DNA from: UBA940 sp045613745
GTDB lineage: Bacteria > Bacteroidota > Bacteroidia > Bacteroidales > Rikenellaceae
NCBI GenBank assembly: GCA_045613745.1
Contig: JAZLBP010000004.1
Coordinates: 1 to 64,000 of the forward strand
Direction of reading: 5' to 3'
DNA: 64,000 bases
The position numbers and the translations under genes were made by a program. Positions 26,287-33,946 of this stretch are shown piece by piece. Each line of letters opens with the position of its first letter. The stretch's first letter is position 1. The notes beneath the pieces were generated by a model. The model saw nothing but the letters and a program-made list of their open reading frames with translations, did not search any database and was not told where the DNA came from.

Positions 26287-27381
26287 CTATTTAGGCGCCT
26301 TTTTATAAAGATAAACGGCAATAACGGCAAACAGCATATTGGGCAGCCACACCGAAATCTGCGCGGGCAGCACTCCGCCCTTGGCAAACTCCTCGGCAAA
26401 CTTGGCCACCATAATGTAGGCAAAGCACAAAACAATACCCACACCAAGGTTCACACCCGTACCGCCACGTTTCTTCTGGCTCGACAGCGACACGCCCATA
26501 AGTGTCAGAATCAGAATCGAGAAGGGATACGAGAAACGCTGCTGGCGCTCCACCTCAAATAGGTTTATTTGGTCAGAGCCTTTATCTTTCTGTTGGGCAA
26601 TAAAGTCGTTGAGTTCCGCAATGGGCATTGTCTTAATCAACTCTTCAACCTTGCCAAGTTCTTGCGAATTGAGGTTGATAAGGGTGTCTAGTTTCTGGCA
26701 AAGTTCGTACTCCTCACCCTGCTCGCCATAGCGGCGGATGGTATATTTCGGCGCCGACCAGCGCTTGGTATCGGGCACAAAACGCACATCCGAAGCATCC
26801 AACACCTCCACAAGCGAAGTACCATCGTAACGCTCTATTGCCAAGAACTTTGCGCGGTTTGTTTCGCCCGAGAAATTACGGATATAAACATAGACATTAT
26901 TGTCGATTTGGCGATAGATATTGGGCTCGTAGCGTTGTGCCTCGCGCTTTTTACGCTGGATGTATTTGCTCTGGAACTCCACCACCTTAGCCGACGAATT
27001 GGGGATAACCCACAGACTGAGCGACAGACTCGCGCCCGTGATGATGAGCGCCGACAGCAGATAAGGCCACATCAGTCGGCGGAAACTCACACCACTCGAC
27101 AAGATAGCCACAATCTCGGTTTGGGAGGCCAGCTTCGACGTAAACCAAATCACCGTCACGAAGGTAAATAGTCCGCAGAACATATTAATCATCGACGGAG
27201 CAAAGTTGGCATAGTAGTCGAGCATAATCGACTTGAACGGCGCTTTGAGCGTGATGAAGTCATCGACATTCTCGGCATAATCGAAGATGACGATAATCAC
27301 CACAAACAGCGCAATGATAAACACGAAGGTTCCCAAGAACTTTCGCATTATGTATCTATCAAGTATCTTTATTAACTTCAC
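26287..27381 (-). CDS. LptF/LptG-family permease
   Basis: A 364-residue inner-membrane protein with three hydrophobic segments near the N terminus (GTFVFIIALFVVIIVIFDYA at about 16; then about 55-75 and 97-120), a large periplasmic domain (about 130-270), and three near the C terminus. This is the YjgP/YjgQ layout. LptF and LptG form the membrane part of the lipopolysaccharide extractor that hands LPS to LptC. Only one such gene is in the window, so which of the two it is cannot be decided. It is 70 bases after tgt. Confidence 0.9.
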   Translation of the reverse strand: MKLIKILDRYIMRKFLGTFVFIIALFVVIIVIFDYAENVDDFITLKAPFKSIMLDYYANFAPSMINMFCGLFTFVTVIWFTSKLASQTEIVAILSSGVSFRRLMWPYLLSALIITGASLSLSLWVIPNSSAKVVEFQSKYIQRKKREAQRYEPNIYRQIDNNVYVYIRNFSGETNRAKFLAIERYDGTSLVEVLDASDVRFVPDTKRWSAPKYTIRRYGEQGEEYELCQKLDTLINLNSQELGKVEELIKTMPIAELNDFIAQQKDKGSDQINLFEVERQQRFSYPFSILILTLMGVSLSSQKKRGGTGVNLGVGIVLCFAYIMVAKFAEEFAKGGVLPAQISVWLPNMLFAVIAVYLYKKAPK

Positions 27382-27451
27382 AATTCACAAATTTCAATTC
27401 ACAATTAGCACGCCACCGCGACGTTTGAGTGCCATCGGCAGGCATTGCTTC

Positions 27452-28582
27452 TTACAGACGGCGACCGATGATGGGAATGATTTCGGATTTCCACTTGGTG
27501 TAGTCGCCCGCAAGGATATGCTCGCGCGCTTGTCCCACCAGCCACAAGTAGAAGGCGATGTTGTGCAACGACGCAATTTGAGCCGCCAACATCTCGCCCG
27601 AAGCCGCCAAATGGCGCAAGTAGGCTTTGGTGTAGGTTGTATCGGCAAAGCACAAGCCCGCAGGGTCGATGGGCGAAAAGTCGTTCTCCCACTTCTTGTT
27701 GCGGATATTGATGATACCCTCGGTGGTAAACAGCATACCGTTGCGGCCGTTACGCGTGGGCATCACGCAATCGAACATATCGACACCTCGCTCGATAGCC
27801 TCCAAGATGTTGATAGGCGTACCCACACCCATAAGGTAACGGGGGCGGTCGGTGGGCAGCACAGCATTCACCACCTCAATCATCGAGTACATAACCTCGG
27901 CAGGTTCACCCACAGCCAGGCCACCGATAGCATAGCCGTCGGCATCGAACTGCTGAACAAAACGCGCCGACTCCTCGCGCAGATCGGGATAGGTACAGCC
28001 CTGCACAATGGGGAACAGCGATTGGTAGTGTCCGTATTTGGGTGTGGTTTGGTGGTAGCGATTGAAACATCTCTCCAACCAGCGATTGGTCAGTGCCAGC
28101 GACTTTGCGGCGTAAGCCTTCTCGGCAGTTCCGGGAGGACACTCGTCAAAAGCCATCATAATGTCGGCGCCGATGGTACGCTCTATGTCCATCACCTTTT
28201 CGGGAGTGAATAGGTGTTTCGAGCCATCGATATGCGAACGGAAGGTCACACCCTCCTCGGTAATCTTACGACACTCGGCAAGCGAAAAAACCTGGAAACC
28301 ACCACTATCGGTCAGCACGGGGCCCTGCCACGACGAGAAGCCGTGGATACCTCCCGCCTGCTCCATAATCTCCATTCCGGGACGCAGATAGAGGTGATAG
28401 GTATTGCCAAGTATGATTTGAGCCTTCGCCTCGGCCAACAGGTCGCGGTGGAAGATTCCTTTAACGGTTGCGGCCGTACCGACGGGCATAAAAATAGGGG
28501 TTTGAATCTCACCGTGATCGGTGGTGATTCTACCCGCACGCGCCTTACAATCGGAGGCAGTATGTTCCAAAGTAAATTTCAT
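27452..28582 (-). CDS. tgt: tRNA-guanine transglycosylase with incomplete zinc site
   Basis: A 376-residue TIM-barrel enzyme that exchanges guanine 34 for a queuine precursor in tRNAs with GUN anticodons. Key parts: TDSGGFQVFSLAE with the catalytic Asp (about 90), GGLAVGEP (about 230), MGVGTPINILEAIERGVDMFDCVMPTRNGRNG with the nucleophile Asp (about 262-293). The usual zinc signature C-x-C-x2-C is replaced near residues 305-315 (DPAGLCFADTTYTKAYLRHL): one Cys remains and Asp stands at the third place, though the later His (SLHNIAFY) is kept. I start at 28582 (MKFTLEHT); the in-frame extension to 28873 has no family similarity. Confidence 0.94.
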   Translation of the reverse strand: MKFTLEHTASDCKARAGRITTDHGEIQTPIFMPVGTAATVKGIFHRDLLAEAKAQIILGNTYHLYLRPGMEIMEQAGGIHGFSSWQGPVLTDSGGFQVFSLAECRKITEEGVTFRSHIDGSKHLFTPEKVMDIERTIGADIMMAFDECPPGTAEKAYAAKSLALTNRWLERCFNRYHQTTPKYGHYQSLFPIVQGCTYPDLREESARFVQQFDADGYAIGGLAVGEPAEVMYSMIEVVNAVLPTDRPRYLMGVGTPINILEAIERGVDMFDCVMPTRNGRNGMLFTTEGIINIRNKKWENDFSPIDPAGLCFADTTYTKAYLRHLAASGEMLAAQIASLHNIAFYLWLVGQAREHILAGDYTKWKSEIIPIIGRRL

Positions 28583-28669
28583 AGTATGCAAAAATATGCA
28601 TTTTTCACTGGTTATACAATTTTTCAAAGGTTTATTTGCAACAGGTGGCTGAAACTCCGAAAAAAATCG

Positions 28670-28677
28670 TATTTTTG
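28670..28677 (+). promoter_or_regulatory. -7-like box ahead of the glycosyltransferase
   Basis: TATTTTTG fits TAnnTTTG, 28 bases ahead of the GTG start at 28705. No suitably spaced -33 box. Confidence 0.4.
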
Positions 28678-28704
28678 TTGTCTTAAATAAGACTTTTTTT
28701 TGAA

Positions 28705-29871
28705 GTGGACCCGATAATTCTTTTTTGCAATACCCTGCTAGACGCCTACGGCGCGTGGGGACTGGCTCTGGTAGCAGTAGTGATACTGACCCTCGGCATA
28801 CAACTATACTACTACGCCAAACGATACGCCCGACTACCCAAGCACCGCACAAGCCAACGCGAGGCCATAGCACCCGCCGCAGCCCCCGTGTCGATTGTGC
28901 TTACTATGGGCGAAGACTACCTTTGGTTAGAAAACACTCTACCCCTGCTGCTCGCGCAGGAGTATCCTTGCTATGAGATTGTGATTGTGTACGTTGGCAA
29001 CGACGGCGAGTTTGCCGAGATGCTGCAAGACCTGTCAGCAAGCGTGTCATCCGACAAGTGCCGTATGACCTGCACCCAGATTCGCCAACTGCGTTTCCCC
29101 ATCACCGCCAAAACCGCACACAACGTCGGTATCAAAGCCGCCGCACACGAAAATATTCTGCTCACCACAACCGATATGATTCTGCCCGCCTCGTCGCGCG
29201 GGTGGCTCGCCAAGGTGGCTGCGGGATTTTCGCGCGGGAATGTGGTACTGACCTATTGCGGCGTGGAGGCGCAGGACAAATTCGGCGACCGCATTATCCG
29301 CACCTCGCAGATGATGCACGCCACAGCCGAGTTGTCGTCAGCCATCGCAGGAGCTCCCTACAAAGCGTCGCGCCAACTCTATGGTTTTACCAAGGAGATG
29401 TACTTTGCAAACAAAGGTTTCGGCTTTCTAAATATGGGTGCGCGAGGCGAGGAAGACCTTTTCATTCAACAAATTGCACGTCACGACAATACCTGCGTGG
29501 TAATCAGTCCAAGCACAACCGTTCGTCGCAAAAGATGGGGCGGCATTGCGTGGTGGATTCGCACCCTGCGCGAACAAGCCTTCACTCATAAGTTATACCC
29601 CTCGGCAGCACTGCGCCATATGATGTGGGAGCCGCTGAGCCGTCTGCTATTCTTCATCTCGGCAATCGCCGCACTGGTGGTTATGCCCGATGAGATTCGC
29701 ATTGCCGTAGCGGTGCTGATGGTAGTGCGCTATGCCGTTGTATGGCACACAATGTATGGCATTTCGCGTCGCTTGGGCGAGAAAGGATTAATGACGTGGT
29801 ACTTCATCTATGATATGCTGTCGCCCGTAGCTCACTTCGTGGCTGCACGACCCAAAAACAGCAAAAAATAA
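28705..29871 (+). CDS. Membrane glycosyltransferase, family 2
   Basis: A 388-residue protein with one transmembrane segment near the N terminus (ALVAVVILTLGIQLYYYAK), a GT-A catalytic domain (VSIVLTMGEDYLWLENTLPLLL at about 53) and C-terminal hydrophobic segments (LLFFISAIAALVVMP at about 314). The usual Asp-x-Asp is not obvious: the corresponding region reads LLTTTDMILPASSRGWL, with a single Asp. A charged MGARGEEDLFIQ motif (about 250) may replace the ED box. It may decorate lipid-linked or cell-surface glycans. The start is GTG at 28705. The sigma factor gene follows after 10 bases. Confidence 0.82.
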   Translation: MDPIILFCNTLLDAYGAWGLALVAVVILTLGIQLYYYAKRYARLPKHRTSQREAIAPAAAPVSIVLTMGEDYLWLENTLPLLLAQEYPCYEIVIVYVGNDGEFAEMLQDLSASVSSDKCRMTCTQIRQLRFPITAKTAHNVGIKAAAHENILLTTTDMILPASSRGWLAKVAAGFSRGNVVLTYCGVEAQDKFGDRIIRTSQMMHATAELSSAIAGAPYKASRQLYGFTKEMYFANKGFGFLNMGARGEEDLFIQQIARHDNTCVVISPSTTVRRKRWGGIAWWIRTLREQAFTHKLYPSAALRHMMWEPLSRLLFFISAIAALVVMPDEIRIAVAVLMVVRYAVVWHTMYGISRRLGEKGLMTWYFIYDMLSPVAHFVAARPKNSKK

Positions 29872-29881
29872 CCCATAAAAA

Positions 29882-30454
29882 ATGGATTTTGAGAGCTACA
29901 TAGCAGCCGACGACAAGCAGATTGTCGTGTGGGCTTTGGAGGGTGACAAAGCCGCCTTCGAGGTATTGGTGGGACGCTATCGCGATGCCATCCACACACT
30001 CTATACCAAGCGCTACGGACTGCCCGTCGAGGATGCCGACGACCTCACACAGGAGACTTTCATCAAAGCATTCCTCAAACTCAAGCTCTTCAATGCAGAG
30101 TACTCGTTCGGCCAGTGGATTGTAACCATTGCGCGCAACAACTTCATAGACTTTGTACGCAAACGCCGCGACGACACAGCACTCGACTGCGAGGGCGCAT
30201 TAGCCACAAAAGCAACCTCCTCGCCTACCCCCGAGGAGCGAATCATATCATCACAACAGAAGGTGCAAATCGAGCAATACCTGCAACGTATGGACCCCAA
30301 ATACAGCCGACTCATTGAGTTGCGATTCATCAAGGAGCTCTCCTACGAGGAGATTGCCGAGGAGTTGCAAATCCCGCTGGGAACGGTCAAAACCCAAATC
30401 CACCGCGCACGAACTCGAATTTGCGAATACATAATAGAAGGAGGAGTCTTATAA
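29882..30454 (+). CDS. ECF-type RNA polymerase sigma factor
   Basis: A 190-residue sigma-70 family protein with only regions 2 and 4. Region 2 contains AFEVLVGRYRDAI and DADDLTQETFIKAF (about 50-63); region 4 contains LIELRFIKELSYEEIAEEL and GTVKTQIHRARTRI (about 140-182). No anti-sigma factor gene is adjacent: the next gene is rsmG, whose ATG overlaps this stop codon by one base (TAATG). RpoE-like sigma factors without a neighbouring anti-sigma exist in Bacteroidetes, so the signal it reads is unknown. Confidence 0.9.
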   Translation: MDFESYIAADDKQIVVWALEGDKAAFEVLVGRYRDAIHTLYTKRYGLPVEDADDLTQETFIKAFLKLKLFNAEYSFGQWIVTIARNNFIDFVRKRRDDTALDCEGALATKATSSPTPEERIISSQQKVQIEQYLQRMDPKYSRLIELRFIKELSYEEIAEELQIPLGTVKTQIHRARTRICEYIIEGGVL

Positions 30455-31077
30455 TGATAGACGTTATAACCAAATACTTCGATTTGACCGAGCGCCAAAT
30501 CGAGCAATTCCGCGCGCTGGACGCACTCTACCGCGAGTGGAACGCACGCATCAACGTAATCTCGCGCAAGGACATCGACTCGCTGTATATCAACCACATC
30601 CTGCACTCGCTGGCCATTGCCAAGGTTTGCACTTTTGCACCCGGAGCAAGGATTCTCGACATTGGCTGCGGAGGCGGTTTCCCGACTATTCCGCTGGCTA
30701 TTCTGTTCCCCGAGGCCAAGTTCACCGCAGTGGACTCCATCGGCAAGAAAATCAAGGTTGTGGAGGCTGTGGCCGAGGGTGTGGGCATCAAGAATGTGCG
30801 CGCAATTCACGCACGCGTTGAGAGCCTGCCCGACTCGTTTGACTATGTAGTCAGCCGCGCTGTGGCCCAAACTTCGGTACTGATGGATTGGAGTTGGAAC
30901 AAGATTGCACGCGGCGGCTGCGGAACTCAACCCGCAGGAATGTTGCTGCTCAAAGGCGGCGACCTCGACGAAGAGCTAACAACAGCAGGACGCAAAAATC
31001 AGGTTTTCGACATCCCCGAATGGTTCGAAGAGCCCTTTTTCGAGACAAAAAAGGTCGTTTTTATACCGAAAGAATAA
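30454..31077 (+). CDS. rsmG: 16S rRNA (guanine-527-N7)-methyltransferase RsmG
   Basis: A 207-residue SAM-dependent methylase acting on the 530 loop of 16S rRNA. It shows YREWNARINVISRKDIDSLYINHI (about 24-47) and SAM motif I ILDIGCGGGFPTIPLAILFP (about 67-86), then FDYVVSRAVAQ (about 129). I start at the ATG at 30454, which overlaps the sigma stop, because the longer frame from 30421 only reads through the sigma factor's 3' end. Confidence 0.95.
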   Translation: MIDVITKYFDLTERQIEQFRALDALYREWNARINVISRKDIDSLYINHILHSLAIAKVCTFAPGARILDIGCGGGFPTIPLAILFPEAKFTAVDSIGKKIKVVEAVAEGVGIKNVRAIHARVESLPDSFDYVVSRAVAQTSVLMDWSWNKIARGGCGTQPAGMLLLKGGDLDEELTTAGRKNQVFDIPEWFEEPFFETKKVVFIPKE

Positions 31078-31094
31078 ATTCTTTCCAAAAAGTT

Positions 31095-31124
31095 TTTGCG
31101 AAACCCAAAAAAGTTATATCTTTG
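31095..31124 (+). promoter_or_regulatory. Promoter of rpmH
   Basis: -33 TTTG (31095-31098, within TTTTTG), 18-base spacer and -7 TATCTTTG (31117-31124). Confidence 0.75.
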
Positions 31125-31168
31125 CACTCCGTTTTAAGTGAAATTATAAATACTCGTAAGATATGGCA

Positions 31169-31330
31169 ATGAAAAGAACTTTCCAACCCTCGCGCAAGAA
31201 GAGGATTAACAAACACGGTTTCCGTGAGAGAATGTCGACCGCTAACGGCCGCAAGGTTTTGGCTGCACGTCGTGCAAAAGGCCGTAAGAAACTGACCGTT
31301 TCGGACGAAACTACTATCAAATACCTCTAA
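31169..31330 (+). CDS. rpmH: 50S ribosomal protein L34
   Basis: A 53-residue basic protein beginning MKRTFQPSRKKRINKHGFRE, the hallmark of bL34, with NGRKVLAARRAKGRKKLTVS further on. An ATG two codons upstream (31163, giving MAMKRTF) is possible; I prefer 31169 because the family starts MKRT. The gene has its own promoter and terminator. Confidence 0.95.
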   Translation: MKRTFQPSRKKRINKHGFRERMSTANGRKVLAARRAKGRKKLTVSDETTIKYL

Positions 31331-31394
31331 TCGCAATAACTAACGAGTAAAAGTTAGAGAGGTTTTTGGTTTGAGGCCTTCGGGCATTAAACAA

Positions 31395-31438
31395 AAACAT
31401 AACTGTCTGCACAATGTGTGGGCAGTTATGTTTTTTTT
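31395..31438 (+). terminator. Terminator of rpmH
   Basis: CATAACTG pairs with CAGTTATG, extended by wobble pairs to a stem of about 14, followed by eight T. Confidence 0.85.
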
Positions 31439-31717
31439 ATGGCCATAGGTAAAACCGCAGAAACACCCTCTCAACTCCACCTATCCAGCAACACCTTCGC
31501 CCCCAGCACCAGCAAAGCCCGCAAAACAACACAAGAACAGCGATACAATCGAAGATCACACAGAAGGCTCCTCAACGCCCGTTATTCGACACTACAACAA
31601 GCTGCGCCTGCACTACTCTACCAACATCTGCGGCCGCATTACACACAGCCTCTTTCGCGCTTACAATCACATTTACACTCACAGCCTCTCCCCTGCTCTA
31701 CTACGAACACATTTAAA
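31439..31717. other. Gene-free, A/C-rich tract
   Basis: Between the rpmH terminator and the DUF4295 terminator no coding frame can be supported. An open frame 31418-31777 exists but runs through both terminators and resembles nothing. The plus strand is strikingly rich in C and A and poor in G. I recognise no known RNA family here. Confidence 0.6.
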
Positions 31718-31757
31718 ACACAAACACGCAAGCCTATGAGGACTTGCGTGTTTGTGT
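31718..31757 (-). terminator. Terminator of rpmB-rpmG-DUF4295
   Basis: ACACAAACACGCAAG and CTTGCGTGTTTGTGT form a perfect 15-bp stem with a 10-base loop, 36 bases after the DUF4295 stop. The minus strand continues with TTTTAAATGTG. Confidence 0.8.
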
Positions 31758-31793
31758 CAGCGTCACGAGAACGCTAAACTAACGATGCGGAGA

Positions 31794-31946
31794 TTACTTC
31801 TTCCAGAAATCTTGGATTTGGTCGTTGGGTACAATCTCCTCTTTGAACGAGTAAGCACCGGTTTTCTCCGATTTAACCATTTTGATACACTTGGTAAAGT
31901 TCTTACCCGAACCTGTTTTCAGTGTTGCTACTACTTTCTTTGCCAT
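31794..31946 (-). CDS. DUF4295 family small basic protein
   Basis: A 50-residue protein (MAKKVVATLKTGSGKNFTKC, ending PNDQIQDFWKK) that matches the Bacteroidetes-specific DUF4295 family. It follows rpmG by 12 bases, the usual place for this family, which suggests a ribosome-linked role, but none is proven. In relatives I recall ftsY next; here a gene-free tract follows instead. Confidence 0.9.
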   Translation of the reverse strand: MAKKVVATLKTGSGKNFTKCIKMVKSEKTGAYSFKEEIVPNDQIQDFWKK

Positions 31947-31958
31947 AGTGCGCTAAAA

Positions 31959-32141
31959 TTATTTAATTTCACGGTGGAGGGTTACTCTTTTGAGGTAGGG
32001 ATTGTATTTTTTACGCTCCAAACGCTCGGGAGTATTTTTTTTGTTTTTGGTGGTAACGTAACGCGACATTCCGGGAACGCCACTCTCTTTTTGTTCGGTG
32101 CACTCCAAAATCACCTGAACGCGAACATCTTTTTTTGCCAT
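31959..32141 (-). CDS. rpmG: 50S ribosomal protein L33
   Basis: A 60-residue bL33 (MAKKDVRVQVILECTEQKES, then RYVTTKNKKNTPERLERKKYN). A single Cys remains, so the zinc-binding Cys pairs of the C+ form are absent. Between rpmB and the DUF4295 gene. Confidence 0.96.
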   Translation of the reverse strand: MAKKDVRVQVILECTEQKESGVPGMSRYVTTKNKKNTPERLERKKYNPYLKRVTLHREIK

Positions 32142-32161
32142 TTTGTTAATTGTTTAGATGA

Positions 32162-32395
32162 TTAGTACACTTTACGGGGAGCAACAGCCTCTTTCAGAGC
32201 TGCGTCGATACCCTTTTTGTTAATGGTTTTGATACCGGCTGCCGAAACTTTAACGGTGATCCAGCGGCCCTCGCTTTCCGACCAGAAACGTTTGTTCTTC
32301 AAGTTAGGATTGAAGCGACGTTTGGTGCGGCGGTTCGAGTGAGAAACATTGTTACCCACTTGAGCGATTTTACCTGTAATTTCGCAAATTCTCAT
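32162..32395 (-). CDS. rpmB: 50S ribosomal protein L28
   Basis: A 77-residue bL28 (MRICEITGKIAQVGNNVSHS, NRRTKRRFNPNLKNKRFW). First gene of rpmB-rpmG-DUF4295. A -7-like TATCTTTG lies at 32432-32439 on the minus strand. Confidence 0.96.
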   Translation of the reverse strand: MRICEITGKIAQVGNNVSHSNRRTKRRFNPNLKNKRFWSESEGRWITVKVSAAGIKTINKKGIDAALKEAVAPRKVY

Positions 32396-32431
32396 AGTTG
32401 TAAATTGGTATAATTTTGTTTATACGGAGCG

Positions 32432-32439
32432 CAAAGATA
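32432..32439 (-). promoter_or_regulatory. -7 box of rpmB-rpmG-DUF4295
   Basis: TATCTTTG on the minus strand, 37 bases ahead of the rpmB start. No clear -33 partner. Confidence 0.5.
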
Positions 32440-32538
32440 ACACTTTTTTCGGAAACACCGCACATTTCGCCAATTTAATTTCAGCAATAGTTTCATATTG
32501 CTTCCTGCGCGCACACAACACCACTCATTTACAGCTAC

Positions 32539-33324
32539 TTAAAACTCCGCAAGACCCGTAAGTTCCGTGACTGCGCGACGGCCTTCGGAGCCCAATGAGA
32601 GCGAAAATTGGTTTACAAACAGATTTATATGACTATCGATGACATCGTCGGCAAGTTCGCGGGCGTGCTCCTTGACATACTCACGCGAGGTCATAGGATT
32701 GGCAAAAGCGTACTCAATGCTACGTCGCAGCAGTTCCTCGAATGCCTCGAACACCTCGGCAGACAGGCTACGGTCGGCAACTATCGCGCCAAGCGGCAGG
32801 GGAAGCCCCGTGGCTCTCTCCCACTCCACGCCCAAGTCGGCCACCAACTGCAAGCCACGCGCAGCATAGGTAAAGCGACCTTCGTGAATCAGCACACCTG
32901 CGTCAACCGCGCCACACTCCACCGCCTCGGCAATATCCGAGAAGAGCATAGGCTCCTTGTCGGCAACCTGCGGAAAGAGTTTTCGCATCAGCGCGTTGGC
33001 CGTAGTGTGCATACCCGGCACAGCTACGCGCAGTCCCGCCTTATGGGGATCAACCTCGCCACGCGACACGAGCAGAGGGCCATTGCCACGTCCAAGCGCG
33101 CTACCACTATCCAACACACGATAGCGGTCGGTGATAGCAGGCAGTACAGCATAACTGATTTTGGAGATGGCAGGGCCACCCTCCAACACTGCGGCATTGA
33201 GTTGTTCGATGTCCAAGTAGCGCACCTCAAACTCAAAGGGCGCAATATCTATGCGGCGATTCACAATCGCATCGAACATAAAGGTGTCGTTCGGACAGGG
33301 AGAAATATTAAGAGTCAATCGCAT
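32539..33324 (-). CDS. mqnD: 1,4-dihydroxy-6-naphthoate synthase MqnD
   Basis: A 261-residue protein with the periplasmic-binding-protein-like fold of MqnA/MqnD. It starts MRLTLNISPCPNDTFMFDAI, the family signature, and has GPAISKISYAVLP (about 53), GMHTTANALMR (about 104), SDIAEAVECGAVDAGVLIHEGRFTY (about 125) and DSHINLFVNQFSLSLG near the end. It opens cyclic dehypoxanthine futalosine in the futalosine route to menaquinone. mqnB lies 12 bases upstream on the same strand, which supports the pathway assignment. Confidence 0.94.
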   Translation of the reverse strand: MRLTLNISPCPNDTFMFDAIVNRRIDIAPFEFEVRYLDIEQLNAAVLEGGPAISKISYAVLPAITDRYRVLDSGSALGRGNGPLLVSRGEVDPHKAGLRVAVPGMHTTANALMRKLFPQVADKEPMLFSDIAEAVECGAVDAGVLIHEGRFTYAARGLQLVADLGVEWERATGLPLPLGAIVADRSLSAEVFEAFEELLRRSIEYAFANPMTSREYVKEHARELADDVIDSHINLFVNQFSLSLGSEGRRAVTELTGLAEF

Positions 33325-33336
33325 TTTTAGTCAGTT

Positions 33337-33930
33337 TTACTTTTGAGAGTTTAGAATCTCGCACAGACGGTCGGCCAACAACTCGGCACACTGCTCGACC
33401 TCGGCACGACCAAACCTTTCGCCCACGCGGTTGGATATGGTACGCACCTCCATACACCTCACACCAAGAGCATTTGCGGTGCAGGCAAAGGATGCGCCCT
33501 CCATATTCTCAATCTCGGCGTCGGTGGTATTGACATAGGGTATGCCACAACCATTGACCGTATTACTACGCACAGCCGTAAGTCCCTCGGGCAGGGCTGT
33601 CAGCGGATAGACCTTCTGAAACAGCGGAGTAAATCGCTCGCCCGACAGCTCGGTCCAACTCTCCACGCGTCCCATATCGGCTACACATTCGCTACTCACA
33701 GCAACCGTATCGCCAAAGGCCAGCGCCTCGGTATAGCTTCCCGCAACGCCTGCAAGAATCAGCAGATCGGGGTGCAGTTCCGCCACCGCTTGCGCCACAG
33801 CAGCACCACTCTCGGCCATACCCACACCACAGATTCGTACGCTCACCTGCGAGCCACACGCACCCTCGGCCACGCGGGCCTCAAACGGCGCAGACTCCAT
33901 ACAGGTGGGAAACATAACAACGATTGTCAT
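33337..33930 (-). CDS. mqnB: Futalosine hydrolase MqnB
   Basis: A 197-residue member of the MTA/SAH nucleosidase-like fold. It has ICGVGMAESGAAVAQAV (about 33), LILAGVAGSYTEALAFGDTVAV (about 58) and the substrate-contact region IENMEGASFACTANALGV (about 145), followed by RTISNRVGER. MqnB cleaves hypoxanthine from futalosine; an MTA/SAH nucleosidase is the alternative, but pairing with mqnD favours MqnB. I start at 33930 (MTIVVMFPT); a longer frame to 33975 overlaps the relA stop. Confidence 0.9.
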   Translation of the reverse strand: MTIVVMFPTCMESAPFEARVAEGACGSQVSVRICGVGMAESGAAVAQAVAELHPDLLILAGVAGSYTEALAFGDTVAVSSECVADMGRVESWTELSGERFTPLFQKVYPLTALPEGLTAVRSNTVNGCGIPYVNTTDAEIENMEGASFACTANALGVRCMEVRTISNRVGERFGRAEVEQCAELLADRLCEILNSQK

Positions 33931-33946
33931 CTTCTTTGGCGCAGTT

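Noticed and set aside
28583..28873. N-terminal extension of Tgt
   Set aside because: Residues before MKFTLEHT have no family similarity and cross the start region of the divergent glycosyltransferase gene.
31418..31777. Open frame of 119 codons on the plus strand
   Set aside because: It starts inside the rpmH terminator and ends inside the DUF4295 terminator, with a Ser/Thr/Gln/Arg-rich nonsense composition.
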